Program-made: the position numbers and the translations under genes | In this document: one piece after another, positions 1 through 7,642 of the stretch | Layout: each line of letters starts with the position of its first letter | Numbering within the stretch: position 1 is the stretch's first letter | Assembly (NCBI GenBank): GCA_964353455.1 | Contig: CAYGWP010000473.1 | Coordinates: forward strand, 1-16,033 | Reading direction: 5' to 3' | Source: CAYGWP01 sp964353455 | Lineage (GTDB): Bacteria > Planctomycetota > Phycisphaerae > FEN-1346 | Length of the DNA: 16,033 nt | Notes under the pieces: model-generated | The model's database searches: none | The model's input: only the letters and a program-made list of their open reading frames with translations | Told to the model about the DNA's origin: nothing

Positions 1-1
1 C

Positions 2-715
2 CTCCTTGAGGCCCGCGCGTTTGAACTGGAGGCCCTCGCCATCACGGACCACTACACGCCCGGCAGCAAGATCGCCGCCTCCGAGGAGGACTTCGGCCGC
101 TACCTGGCCGAGATCGACAAGGAGCGCAACGCCCAGAACGACCTCCGGGTCGTCAAGGGCGTCGAGGCCTGCGCGCTTGATGCGACCGGCCGCATCTCGA
201 TCGACGAGCGGCACGCCGCGCGCGTCGAGTGGATTCTCTGCGACCTGGGCGGCCAGTCCGAGGGGACGCTCCGCGCAACGCCGCCCGAAAAGTCCAAGTA
301 CATCGATAACGTCCTCTCCGCGTACATGGGGCTATGCGACGTGCCGTACCTGAACGTGATCGCCCATCCATTCAACACCGGCAACACGACCCCCGCGGCC
401 CTGCCCGAGGACTACCCGGAGCGCCGCCTCCGGGAACTTGCCGCCAAGATGGCCGACAAGGGGAAGGTCTTCGACGTGATGAACGACATGATCTACTGGT
501 TCTGGAAGTCGGGCTTGGCACCGCGGGCTTTTACGGCCCAGTACGTTGAACTAGTGAAGATATTTGCATCAGAGAAGGTGCGGTTCCAGATCGGCTCCGA
601 CGACCACCGGACGGGCGTCGGCAACACGCGCTGGTCCCAGATCGTCGTGAACCGCGCCGGCGTGCCGGCGGCGCAGATCGTTGACGCGATAAAGATCCGC
701 CGCATCGACGGCTGA
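2..715 (+). CDS. PHP-domain metal-dependent phosphoesterase, 3' part
   Basis: The reading frame is open from the window edge to the TGA at 713-715, giving 237 residues; the true start lies outside. PHP-fold motifs are visible in order: ITDHYTP near residue 18 (metal-ligand His), KGVEA near residue 54 (metal-ligand Glu), NVIAHP near residue 118, and a C-terminal IGSDDHRTG near residue 198 carrying the Asp/His ligands. PHP proteins hydrolyse phosphoesters using a di- or trinuclear metal centre; the best known are histidinol phosphatase, PolX/DnaE PHP domains and nucleoside phosphatases. The order and spacing fit a stand-alone PHP hydrolase. The substrate cannot be read from the sequence, and the first metal motif of the family (DxHxH) would lie upstream of the window. 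No signal peptide can be judged. The next gene is about 100 bp downstream, separated by a palindromic repeat. Confidence 0.8.
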   Translation, partial: LLEARAFELEALAITDHYTPGSKIAASEEDFGRYLAEIDKERNAQNDLRVVKGVEACALDATGRISIDERHAARVEWILCDLGGQSEGTLRATPPEKSKYIDNVLSAYMGLCDVPYLNVIAHPFNTGNTTPAALPEDYPERRLRELAAKMADKGKVFDVMNDMIYWFWKSGLAPRAFTAQYVELVKIFASEKVRFQIGSDDHRTGVGNTRWSQIVVNRAGVPAAQIVDAIKIRRIDG

Positions 716-732
716 GGGACTGTCCTGCATCC

Positions 733-790
733 GTGGCACGCCCGCCCTCGGGCGTGCCGAGAGGTGCACAGCCGAGGGCGGCTGTGCCAC
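733..790. repeat. Nested double-hairpin palindromic element (E1)
   Basis: Outer arms GTGGCAC (733-739) and GTGCCAC (784-790) enclose two hairpins: GGCACGCCC/GGGCGTGCC (735-743/750-758) and GCACAGCC/GGCTGTGC (766-773/780-787). The two six-base loops, GCCCTC and GAGGGC, are complementary to each other. The design resembles REP/BIME elements. A 14-mer of it (743-756) recurs as the reverse complement at 11082-11095. It sits between the PHP gene and the next ribosome binding site, so it could also slow transcription or protect the mRNA end. Confidence 0.8.
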
Positions 791-816
791 AAGACATCTC
801 AAGGGGAGGCCGTCCC

Positions 817-3810
817 ATGAAATCCATCACCACGGGTCTGGCCATCCTTACGTCATGCGTCCTTCTGAGCGCCGGATGGTCCGCCGGCGCGGAAAACCAC
901 GAACTCCGCGTCCAAGTAGTCCAGGCCAACAACGACAGCCCGTACACGTTCGTGCGGGCCAAGTTCGAGCCGGGCGAGGTTTCCGACCCGTGGGCCGTCC
1001 GGTTCTTTGACGAGAAGGGCGCCGAGATTCCCTGCTTCGTGTGGGACTCCGTCACCTGGCAGGTGGCCCGCGAGGGACGCGAGGACTGGGGCCGCCGCTA
1101 CGCGCTCCTGAACCACGCCCCCGGCAACGCCCCGGAGGTCGTCGGGGCCCGCGCCCGGAAACTGGAGTGGGCCAAACAGAACCTGCCGAAACTCGGGGCT
1201 GAACTGGCCGCCCGGGACGAGGCCGCCAAACGCTCCGGCAACTCGGTGTGCGCTGCGCTGTACCTGCTGCGCCACCGCGCCCCGGCGTTCGGAAAGCAGC
1301 GCCTCACGCTCCGCATCTACCCCACCCCGCAGTCGCCGCCCAAGCGTCAGGAGTGGAGAGGCCCCGGCTCGGCGCCGGGGGTCGCCGCCGTGCAGGGCGA
1401 CCTACGGCTGGAGAACCTGCCGGACCGCATCGCCGTCACGTGGCAAGGCAAGGAGATATTCCGATATGCCGGTTTCGATGCCGGGGGCGCGGCCAGCACA
1501 TCGGGCCACGCCGACCCCGCGCGGCCGTTTGCGATCTCGGCCGAGGAAGGCATCATCACTAAACTCCACATCAGGGGCCAGACCGCCGGACACCAGGGCG
1601 CCGCGATGGACTGGCAGTGCACCTACTGGCTGTTCCCCGAAGGGTGCTACACCGCGCTCGAAGGTTTCAGCCCGGGCGACACGGCGGGCTACATCGGCGG
1701 GCGGCAGGTCCTCAGCATCTGGCAGGCCCCCGGCCAGTTCGCGGAGGTCCGCGAGCCCGCCTGGGAAACGCCCTGGTGGCTGCACCGCGCCGGGGAAAGC
1801 GGCTTCGTCGCAACACATCTATTTCACTCCACACCCCTTACGATCGGCTACGGCAACAATCCGTTTACCGTCAACCCCTACGCGCCGCCGGGCAAGGTCC
1901 CGAAGATGGAACTCCAGGCCGGCCGCATGGGGCTTTACTGGTACTGCTCGCTGGAGGACCTTTCGATATCGCGGCTGTTCGCGCCGGAACTCTACTTCCG
2001 GCTGGGCCACGCCTACGCGCAGCAGCCCGAAACCGGCCGCACATGGCTCGACGGCAACCGCGAGGTCCTGCTGGCCGGCAGGGTCGTCAATCCGCCCGAC
2101 TGGATGACGCCCGAGGCGCGGCGGTTTGTGGACGGGCAACTGGCGTACATCCGGTGGCAGCCCAGGATCGACTGGCTGTACCGGCAGTACGCGGTGGGCG
2201 TCGGGCCGACGGAGGGGAAGGCGGAGTCGGCCCTGCGCGGCCTTATCGGGGCGGCGGCGGGGTGGATCGACCGGCCCGCGGACGAGGAGGAGATCGCATC
2301 GCTCCTCGTGGAGACCGCCCGGCGCCTCTCGGCCGGGGCGCGACTGAAGTGGTCGAAGCAGATGCAGGTCCTGCCGCACCTCCTGAACCCCGACCCGGCC
2401 GGCGTGAAGATGGCGCTGGCCCGATGGCCGAGCGAGGCGGCCGAGGCCGACCGCTTCATCAACCTCATCAAGACGCATGTCTCGCTCGGCGGCAACCCGA
2501 TCGAGGGCAAGACCGGCGGACAGCCGGGCGGCCCGTCCGGCGAAGGCTGGATCGTCAACCCGTCGTACCGCGCGACGGAACTGGCGTATGAACTGCGGTT
2601 CCTGGAGCACTTCGACCTGCCGCACCCCCAGGAGGAGGACCGCCAGGCCGCGGTGCGGTTCGCCGACTTCACCCTGGAACTCCTCGGCGGCAAGCCCCTT
2701 GACACCGAGAAACTGCGGCGGTCGTACCTGTCGCACTGGCCCAGCCGCTTCGTGGCCGTCATCCCGCTGATGCTGGCCGCCAACAGCGTCAAGGCCGACA
2801 AGGACTACGTCCGCGGGGCAACGATAATGTTTGATATCCTTATGAATATGGTCGAGCGGAACCCGCAGGGCTACTGGTCGGCGTGGTCGGCCGACCCGAA
2901 GAAGGCCGAGATGTTCGACACGGTCTATAACTCGGCGGGCCTCCAGCGCGGCATACCGGCGTTCTGGGCCGACGGATGCCTCGACATGGTAGGCCGCGAC
3001 AGGGCCTCGCACTTCACCGCCGCACAGGCCCGGTACCTGGTGTTCAGCGGGCTCTTCCTCGACACGTTTGAGACCGACAACGTGACGGCCGCATACGCCA
3101 CGAAGCACGGCGGCCACCCCGCCGAACGGAAGCAGATCGTCCTGTACCTCTTCGACGATTTCGCGTTCTACCGCGGCCTCGTGGCCGACACCGTCCGCTG
3201 GGCCGCCGCAAGTCCCTCGCGGCCGGGCGGACAGGGCGACCTGGCCGCAGGCTCAGCCGACCGCGAACTCGGCCTCGCCGAGTCCGGCTGTTACCTCCTC
3301 AGGTGGGCCCTGGGGATCGGCCCGTGGCTGAACCAGAAATCGAAAGTCGCGGGCACCCGCTGGTTCGAGCACAGGGTGACCCGGCCGGCTGACGGCGGCG
3401 GGTTCCGCCTACAGATCTGGAACCGGCTGCCGTGGGCCGAATCGACGCTGACCCTCACGCCGCAGGAGGTTGGCGTCAAGCCAGGCCAGCCGGGCGGCAA
3501 AGGCCCCTCCGCGACGGAGGCGATCTGGCTCAGGCTGGGCGGGCCGGCCTATCGCGTGCCTTTCCAGGTCGAGGTGTCGCCGAAGGGGGACCGCCTGTCC
3601 GTTAAATTCAGCCGCGGGCTGACGATCCGCCTGAGCCACCGCGTCCTCTGCCCGGACTGGCCGCAGGGCGCGCGGCCGGCGCTCTTCGTGCGTCGGCCCG
3701 ACGGCTCGACCGTGGCCGTCGGCGGCGGCGCGATCCTCGACGGCGACTTCGTCCAGTGGCAGGCGGAGGCCGGGGAATACGAAATCAGGCCTGCGGCAGA
3801 TAAAACATGA
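817..3810 (+). CDS. Large secreted protein of unknown function (997 aa)
   Basis: ATG at 817 is chosen over the upstream in-frame start at 733 because AAGGGGAGG (801-809) lies seven bases before it and because it begins a clear Sec signal peptide (MKSITTGLAILTSCVLLSAG, cleavage likely after the Ala near residue 25). The mature protein is about 970 residues with no further obvious membrane segment. The first 150 residues look beta-rich (LRVQVVQ, AVRFFDEKGAEIPCFVW). The middle (about residues 430-850) is rich in aromatic residues, Trp, and helix-type segments. The last 130 residues return to a beta-rich pattern. This layout resembles secreted glycan-active proteins with a helical toroid flanked by beta domains, such as polysaccharide lyases, but I see no diagnostic catalytic motif and do not assign an activity. 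Composition matches its neighbours. It ends 335 bp before the HU gene. Confidence 0.85.
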   Translation: MKSITTGLAILTSCVLLSAGWSAGAENHELRVQVVQANNDSPYTFVRAKFEPGEVSDPWAVRFFDEKGAEIPCFVWDSVTWQVAREGREDWGRRYALLNHAPGNAPEVVGARARKLEWAKQNLPKLGAELAARDEAAKRSGNSVCAALYLLRHRAPAFGKQRLTLRIYPTPQSPPKRQEWRGPGSAPGVAAVQGDLRLENLPDRIAVTWQGKEIFRYAGFDAGGAASTSGHADPARPFAISAEEGIITKLHIRGQTAGHQGAAMDWQCTYWLFPEGCYTALEGFSPGDTAGYIGGRQVLSIWQAPGQFAEVREPAWETPWWLHRAGESGFVATHLFHSTPLTIGYGNNPFTVNPYAPPGKVPKMELQAGRMGLYWYCSLEDLSISRLFAPELYFRLGHAYAQQPETGRTWLDGNREVLLAGRVVNPPDWMTPEARRFVDGQLAYIRWQPRIDWLYRQYAVGVGPTEGKAESALRGLIGAAAGWIDRPADEEEIASLLVETARRLSAGARLKWSKQMQVLPHLLNPDPAGVKMALARWPSEAAEADRFINLIKTHVSLGGNPIEGKTGGQPGGPSGEGWIVNPSYRATELAYELRFLEHFDLPHPQEEDRQAAVRFADFTLELLGGKPLDTEKLRRSYLSHWPSRFVAVIPLMLAANSVKADKDYVRGATIMFDILMNMVERNPQGYWSAWSADPKKAEMFDTVYNSAGLQRGIPAFWADGCLDMVGRDRASHFTAAQARYLVFSGLFLDTFETDNVTAAYATKHGGHPAERKQIVLYLFDDFAFYRGLVADTVRWAAASPSRPGGQGDLAAGSADRELGLAESGCYLLRWALGIGPWLNQKSKVAGTRWFEHRVTRPADGGGFRLQIWNRLPWAESTLTLTPQEVGVKPGQPGGKGPSATEAIWLRLGGPAYRVPFQVEVSPKGDRLSVKFSRGLTIRLSHRVLCPDWPQGARPALFVRRPDGSTVAVGGGAILDGDFVQWQAEAGEYEIRPAADKT

Positions 3811-3858
3811 GCATGTGTCACATGCGGTCCCGCGCGCCGGATGGCACGGCCGCAGCCT

Positions 3859-3874
3859 GGTCGCCGCGGCGACC
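3859..3874. repeat. Perfect 16-bp palindrome in the gap before the HU gene
   Basis: GGTCGCCGCGGCGACC is self-complementary over all 16 bases. GACCGCGGTC (3907-3916) and the hairpin CAGGGcgaCCCTG (3925-3937) follow. The gap 3811-4145 has no convincing gene; a small open frame from the GTG at 3815 has a hydrophobic stretch but no ribosome binding site. These structures could end transcription of the upstream gene or bind a dimeric regulator; neither can be decided from sequence. Confidence 0.5.
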
Positions 3875-3975
3875 TGTTGCGTGGCGGTGTCTTTCGCGGT
3901 GGGCGGGACCGCGGTCACGGAGAGCAGGGCGACCCTGACCGCTCGCTGGCGGGGAAACACGCAAGTTTCCGAGAT

Positions 3976-4028
3976 TTTTTTCGCTTTTTTCTTGTTGACT
4001 CGCCGCGCTGCGGAGCGCAACATGCTAT
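3976..4028 (+). promoter_or_regulatory. Candidate promoter of the HU gene with T-rich upstream element
   Basis: Two T-runs (about 3976-3990) precede TTGACT at 3995-4000. A possible -10 is TGCTAT at 4023-4028 (22-base spacer) or the poorer CAACAT at 4018-4023 (17-base spacer). The spacer holds the inverted repeat GCGCTgcggAGCGC (4005-4018), which could be an operator. The T-run looks like an UP element, which would fit a strongly expressed nucleoid protein. The -35 is convincing; the -10 is not. Confidence 0.45.
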
Positions 4029-4083
4029 CCAGGCGCGGGGCCACGCGGCTCTGAGGAGGCCAAGGGGCGATTCCGGGAACGTG

Positions 4084-4106
4084 TCGCGCCCGCCCGTGGG
4101 GCGCGA
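4084..4106 (+). promoter_or_regulatory. 5' leader hairpin of the HU mRNA
   Basis: TCGCGCCC (4084-4091) pairs perfectly with GGGCGCGA (4099-4106) around a seven-base loop. It lies 39 bases before the HU start and clear of the ribosome binding site GGAAGGAG (4130-4137). It could stabilise the mRNA or act as an autoregulatory site; no known riboswitch is recognised. Confidence 0.4.
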
Positions 4107-4145
4107 TTGGGGATTTCGGTCAACCATCAGGAAGGAGCGACGTAA

Positions 4146-4424
4146 ATGGGTAAGGCAATGACGAAGTCGCAGGTGATGTCGGCGCTGGCCGAGAAGTGCA
4201 CGATGAAGAAGAAGGAAGCGGTCGCGTGCGTTGAGGCCCTCGTCGGGCTGGCGTACAAGGAAGCCAAGAACGGCTTCACGATCCCCGGCCTGGGGAAACT
4301 CGTGGTCGTCAACCGCAAGGCCCGCATGGGCCGCAACCCGGCCACGGGCGAGACGATCCAGATTCCGGCCAAGCGGGTCCTGAAGTTCCGCGTCGCAAAG
4401 GCCGCCAAGGTAGCCTGTCTGTAA
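4146..4424 (+). CDS. HU/IHF-family nucleoid DNA-binding protein
   Basis: The 92-residue product has the family length and pattern: N-terminal helices (TKSQVMSALAEKCTMKKKEA, residues 6-25), the hinge IPGLGKLVVV (residues 46-55) and the DNA-binding arm with RMGRNPATGETIQIPA (residues 60-75), including the Arg-Asn-Pro whose Pro intercalates in the DNA minor groove. HU dimers bend and compact DNA. GGAAGGAG at 4130-4137 with eight-base spacing fixes the start. It appears monocistronic, with its own promoter region and a terminator. The Lys-rich C-terminus extends slightly beyond the usual FKxxK end (KAAKVACL). Cysteines at three places (residues 17, 27 and 91) are uncommon for HU. Whether it is HU or an IHF-like subunit cannot be told, so no symbol is given. 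Confidence 0.95.
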   Translation: MGKAMTKSQVMSALAEKCTMKKKEAVACVEALVGLAYKEAKNGFTIPGLGKLVVVNRKARMGRNPATGETIQIPAKRVLKFRVAKAAKVACL

Positions 4425-4450
4425 TCCCACCCTGGCTGCATTGCCACTGA

Positions 4451-4489
4451 AGGGGCCGACCCCGATTGGGGACGGCCTCTTTGTCTCTT
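4451..4489 (+). terminator. Rho-independent-type terminator after the HU gene
   Basis: AGGGGCCGACCCC (4451-4463) folds on GGGGACGGCCTCT (4468-4480) around GATT with one A-A mismatch and one G-U pair, followed by TTTGTCTCTT. The T-run is interrupted but the position, 27 bases after the HU stop, fits. Confidence 0.7.
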
Positions 4490-4535
4490 GAGGTCACTGG
4501 CGGGTCCGGATGGCGAAGCCGTTCCACGGGCTTGC

Positions 4536-4563
4536 GCGCGGCGGGTCAGGAGACCCGCCGCGC
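4536..4563. repeat. Perfect 12-bp hairpin between convergent genes
   Basis: GCGCGGCGGGTC pairs with GACCCGCCGCGC around AGGA without mismatch. It lies 33 bases beyond the rsmB stop on the minus strand and about 45 bases after the HU terminator. Neither side has a T-run, so it is either a factor-dependent stop or a member of the repeat-like palindromes seen in other gaps here. Confidence 0.65.
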
Positions 4564-4595
4564 AGGTTGCCAAAGGGCGTCCCCAACTTCCACCG

Positions 4596-6023
4596 TCAAG
4601 GCTGCCTGGCGAGGAGCGACCAGAAGACGCCGTCATGGTCGGGGCCGGGGAGCGTGAGGTCGGAGCGGATGCGGCGCCAGGCGGGGTTCGACTCGAGGAA
4701 CGCGGCAATGACGGCGCCGTTCTCCTCTTCCTGAAGGCTGCACGTGGAATAGACGATGCGGCCCCCTGCCCTGACGAGAGCGGCGGCGCGGGCGATGAGT
4801 TCCAGTTGAAGTCGCGGCAGTTCCTCCAGGTCCTCCGGCCGCAGGCGCCACCGGGCCTCGACCCGGCGCGCCAGGACGCCCGTGTTGGAGCACGGCGCAT
4901 CGACGAGTGCGGCATCGAAGCCGCCGGCGGGCGCGGCGGCCGCAACGGAATCCGAGAGGCAGACCGTCACGCCGGCGAGTCCGCGCGCTGCGACGGTCCG
5001 GCGGATGGTTTGGAGTTTCTCTTCGCGGCGGTCGCAGGCGACCACGCGGCCGTCGTTCGACCCGGAGGCTCTCGACGGGCGGTCGCCCATCGCCTCGGCG
5101 ATCTGCGTGGTCTTCGTGCCGGGCGAGGCGCAGAGGTCAAGGACGCTCTCTCCCGGCGCTGGGGCGAGGGCCTCGACCGGGGCCATCGCCGAAGGGTCCT
5201 GCACGGTGAGCGCGCCTTCTTCGATCAGCGCATCGAGTTCCTCCGGCGCGAGGCCCGAGACGTCGAACGAGCCGGGGCGCGGGCCGGGGGGCAACTTGCT
5301 CAGGGCGCGATCACCCGCGACCTCACGGTCGCGGCTCGCAACGTCGCGGCTCGTCTCGCCGTGCATGGGGTTTAGCCGGGCGTAGGTGCGGGGGCGCCGA
5401 TTCGACCAGCGGCAGATTTCTTCGGTCCGGTCGCCGAACGCGCCGAGCCACCGGGCGATGAGCCAGTCGGGAAACGAGTAGGCCGTACCGAGGAAGGCAG
5501 CGAGACTCTCTTTCGGGTCGGGGAGGACCGCGGCCTTGAGTCGGACGACGCCGCCGTCGGGGTGCGGAATGGCGTCGCGTGCGGGCCGGCCGTCGTGGTC
5601 GCGTCCGGCGATGAGCCGCTCGAGTGCGCGGAGGATGCCATTAACGAATCCAGATGCCTTTTCGCCCGCGCGGCCGGCCGATGCGCGGCGGGCCTGCTCG
5701 GCTGCCTCGTTGACGGCGGCGTACGACGGCACGCGGTCGAGGAACAGCAGTTGAAACGCACCGAGTTCGAGGATTTGCCTGAGGTGCGGCTGGATGGCGC
5801 CCTCCCGTCCTCGTCCGCCGCGCAGGTGGCTGATGATCAGTCGCAGCGTCCGCCGATGGCGTACGACGCCGGCGGCAAGTTGCATGGCCAGTGCGCGGTC
5901 GCGCGGGGGGAGATTGGAGCGGGCGAAGACGGCGTGGAGTTCGTCGCGGAGGAACGACTCGCCGCGCTCCACCCGACGGAGGGCGTCGAGGGCGGCAGAG
6001 CGGCCGGTTACCTCAGGAACCAC
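4596..6023 (-). CDS. rsmB: 16S rRNA (cytosine-C5)-methyltransferase RsmB
   Basis: RsmB methylates C967 of 16S rRNA using S-adenosylmethionine. The 475-residue product has an N-terminal NusB-like helical domain (about residues 5-140: LDALRRVERGESFLRDEL, LELGAFQLLFLDRVPSYAAV) and a C-terminal Rossmann domain. Visible motifs are LDLCASPGTKTTQIAEAMG (residues 295-313, SAM binding), VACDRREEKL (328-337), DAPCSNTG with Cys378 and YSTCSLQEEEN with Cys428; these two Cys are the pair typical of RNA m5C methyltransferases. The GTG at 6023 is chosen because GAGGAGG (6031-6037) lies seven bases upstream; it overlaps the end of the DUF116 gene by 16 bp, implying translational coupling. The frame stays open further upstream but that part is an out-of-frame reading of the DUF116 gene. 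The length is a little above the usual 430-450, mostly from an Arg/Pro-rich insert near residues 220-255. Confidence 0.95.
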   Translation of the reverse strand: MVPEVTGRSAALDALRRVERGESFLRDELHAVFARSNLPPRDRALAMQLAAGVVRHRRTLRLIISHLRGGRGREGAIQPHLRQILELGAFQLLFLDRVPSYAAVNEAAEQARRASAGRAGEKASGFVNGILRALERLIAGRDHDGRPARDAIPHPDGGVVRLKAAVLPDPKESLAAFLGTAYSFPDWLIARWLGAFGDRTEEICRWSNRRPRTYARLNPMHGETSRDVASRDREVAGDRALSKLPPGPRPGSFDVSGLAPEELDALIEEGALTVQDPSAMAPVEALAPAPGESVLDLCASPGTKTTQIAEAMGDRPSRASGSNDGRVVACDRREEKLQTIRRTVAARGLAGVTVCLSDSVAAAAPAGGFDAALVDAPCSNTGVLARRVEARWRLRPEDLEELPRLQLELIARAAALVRAGGRIVYSTCSLQEEENGAVIAAFLESNPAWRRIRSDLTLPGPDHDGVFWSLLARQP

Positions 6024-6445
6024 CGGATGGCCTCCTCGACCTTGCCCATCTGGATGGTTGTATCCTTGCACGGGCCGCAGGGCCGGGCGATGGTCAGGGC
6101 GAGGACGGCCTTCGGCAGGGAGGCGAAGATGCCCGCGCGGAGTTCCTTCTCGCAGGCGACGGCGACGATGGCCCTGACGTCCGGTGCCTTCGCCCGCGCG
6201 GCGGCCTGTCGCCCGCCCGTCGCCATGAAGACCTGGACGCCGTAATGGTCCCTGAGGTCGAGGAACCGGCAGACGTTGCACTTGCCGCAGCGGAGGCACG
6301 CGGCCAGGTCCTCGTTCAGTTTGCGGTCGCAGGCCGATCTCTGGAGGCACCGCGAGAAGAGGACGAGGAGTTCGTGGGATTTGCAGCGGGTGCGTCGCAG
6401 GAGGACCGAGCGGTTATTCAGCGATATGAGTGTCCGGTTAATCAC
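6008..6445 (-). CDS. DUF116 family cysteine-rich protein
   Basis: The 145-residue product carries the DUF116 signature: CLRCGKCNVCRF (residues 51-62), GVQVFMATGG (69-78), VACEKELRAGIFASLPKAVL (96-115) and a late GPCKDTT. The clustered cysteines suggest metal or Fe-S binding, though the function of the family is unknown to me. The GTG at 6445 has GGAAGG five bases upstream. The product is shorter than many DUF116 proteins, which often have an extra N-terminal region; here an inverted repeat occupies that upstream position. As I remember it, DUF116 genes also sit between fmt and rsmB in some Clostridia and other bacteria, so a role in translation or ribosome maturation is plausible, but this is guilt by association. 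Confidence 0.85.
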   Translation of the reverse strand: MINRTLISLNNRSVLLRRTRCKSHELLVLFSRCLQRSACDRKLNEDLAACLRCGKCNVCRFLDLRDHYGVQVFMATGGRQAAARAKAPDVRAIVAVACEKELRAGIFASLPKAVLALTIARPCGPCKDTTIQMGKVEEAIRWFLR

Positions 6446-6465
6446 GGCCGCCTTCCGAAAAAGAC

Positions 6466-6560
6466 AATCCGCAGATGTCGCAGATGAGCACAGATGTTTT
6501 CATTTCAATAAAAAAAGAAACAGCCGTTTTATCTGCGTTAATCTGCGTCATCTGCGGATT
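6466..6560. repeat. AT-richer inverted repeat built of ATCTGCG units
   Basis: The 30-base arm 6466-6495 and the arm 6531-6560 are inverted copies matching at 26 of 30 positions, around an A-rich 35-base loop. Each arm is itself made of about 10-base units with the core GCAGAT/ATCTGC. It fills the gap between fmt and DUF116 and is clearly more AT-rich than its surroundings. From memory, this ATCTGCG-type unit recurs in intergenic DNA of unrelated environmental bacteria, so it may be a non-autonomous mobile repeat. No target-site duplication is obvious. Confidence 0.8.
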
Positions 6561-6570
6561 GATGTCGTTG

Positions 6571-7527
6571 TCATTCATTGGCCACGAGGCGTGCGCCGCT
6601 CCTCAGTTGATGGCCGTTGACGAAGGCGGCAGCGCTCATGGTGCGTTTCCCGGCGGGCGTAAGTTCGAGGATGCGGACCGCGCCGCGTGCGGCGGCCACG
6701 TCGATCCCCTCAGGTCCGGCGGCAAGGACCGTGCCGGGTTCCACCTTGGTGCCGGGCGGCAGAATGGCCGCCTTCTCGATCACCAGCCGCAGGGCGGGCC
6801 TGCGTCCGCCGCCCGGCAGGTAGGTGAAAGCGCCCGGCCACGGCGTCGTGCCGCGGATACGGTTGAAGACTTCCTGGGCGGGCCGGTTCCAGTCGATGAG
6901 GCCGTCGGATTTTTTGAGTCGCGGGGCCGGTGTGGCCTGGTTCTCGTTCTGGCGGCGGCGTTCGACCTCGTCGAGGGGAATCTCGCGGACGACCTCGGTC
7001 ACGAGGCGTGCACCGAGGCGCGATAGTCGTTCGGCCAGTTCTCCGGCGGTCTCGTTCGGCTCGATGGGGGTTGCGCGCTGGCCGAGGATGTCGCCGGCGT
7101 CCATCTGCTCGGCCATTGCAATAACGGAGAGGCCGGTCTCGACCTCGCCGGTGATGATGGCCCAGTTGATGGGTGCGGCGCCGCGGAACTTGGGCAGCAG
7201 GGATGCGTGGAGGTTGATGGCGCCGTATTGCGGCAGGCCGAGGAGTTCCGGGCCTATCTTCTGGCCGTAGGCGATCACCAGGAGCAGGTCCGGCTGGGCG
7301 GCGCGGATGCGTCGGACGGCGGCGGCGGCGTTGATGTTCTCGGCCTGGACCAGGGGGATGTTCCGCTCGCGGGCGAACCACTTGATCTGGCCGATGCGGA
7401 CCTCCTGGCCCCGCCCGGCCGGGCGGTCGGGCTGCGTCGCGATCAGGCCGACCTCCTGCCCACCCTCGGCAAGGGCGCGCAGCGTCGGGAGGCCGAACGT
7501 CCCAGACCCCGCGAAAACGATGCGCAT
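6571..7527 (-). CDS. fmt: Methionyl-tRNA formyltransferase
   Basis: Fmt transfers a formyl group from 10-formyl-tetrahydrofolate to the amino group of Met-tRNAfMet for translation start. The 318-residue length is standard. The N-terminal Rossmann start MRIVFAGSGTFGLPTLRAL fixes the ATG at 7527 over an upstream in-frame codon, with GGGAAG a few bases before it. The active-site segment is INLHASLLPKFRGAAPINWA (residues 104-123) with catalytic Asn105 and His107, followed by MDAGD (142-146) supplying the Asp. The C-terminal OB-like domain (about 205-318) is present, with PWPGAFTYLP and ILELTPAGKRTMSAAAFVNG. It is the second gene of the minus-strand operon after def, the usual pairing because Def removes the formyl group that Fmt adds. 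Confidence 0.97.
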   Translation of the reverse strand: MRIVFAGSGTFGLPTLRALAEGGQEVGLIATQPDRPAGRGQEVRIGQIKWFARERNIPLVQAENINAAAAVRRIRAAQPDLLLVIAYGQKIGPELLGLPQYGAINLHASLLPKFRGAAPINWAIITGEVETGLSVIAMAEQMDAGDILGQRATPIEPNETAGELAERLSRLGARLVTEVVREIPLDEVERRRQNENQATPAPRLKKSDGLIDWNRPAQEVFNRIRGTTPWPGAFTYLPGGGRRPALRLVIEKAAILPPGTKVEPGTVLAAGPEGIDVAAARGAVRILELTPAGKRTMSAAAFVNGHQLRSGARLVANE

Positions 7528-7574
7528 GTTTTCTTCCCGGTGCCGGACCAGATACGCGGCGCGGCGATGCGTCT

Positions 7575-7630
7575 GTGCACGGCGGGTCCCGTACGGGCCG
7601 CGCAAAGCGTTATCCGGCGCCGCCGTGCAC
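7575..7630. repeat. Nested palindromic element (E3) in the def-fmt gap
   Basis: Outer arms GTGCACGGCGG (7575-7585) and CCGCCGTGCAC (7620-7630) are perfectly inverted over 11 bases. Inside is the 10-base palindrome CCCGTACGGG (7588-7597). It fills much of the 115-bp gap between two co-transcribed genes, so in RNA it would be a strong structure that could set the relative amounts of def and fmt message. Confidence 0.75.
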
Positions 7631-7642
7631 TGGCAGCCGTCA

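Noticed and set aside
1819..3117. 432-codon open frame on the minus strand
   Set aside because: It lies wholly inside the secreted-protein gene, has no ribosome binding site or family motif, and is low-complexity Arg/Gly/Val-rich, as expected opposite a GC-rich gene.
3815..4054. 79-codon frame with a hydrophobic stretch in the gap before HU
   Set aside because: It has no ribosome binding site, runs through the candidate HU promoter and T-runs, and matches no family. A 42-codon frame from the ATG at 3807 is equally unsupported.
4488..5375. 295-codon plus-strand frame
   Set aside because: It is antisense to rsmB, which has complete catalytic motifs on the other strand.
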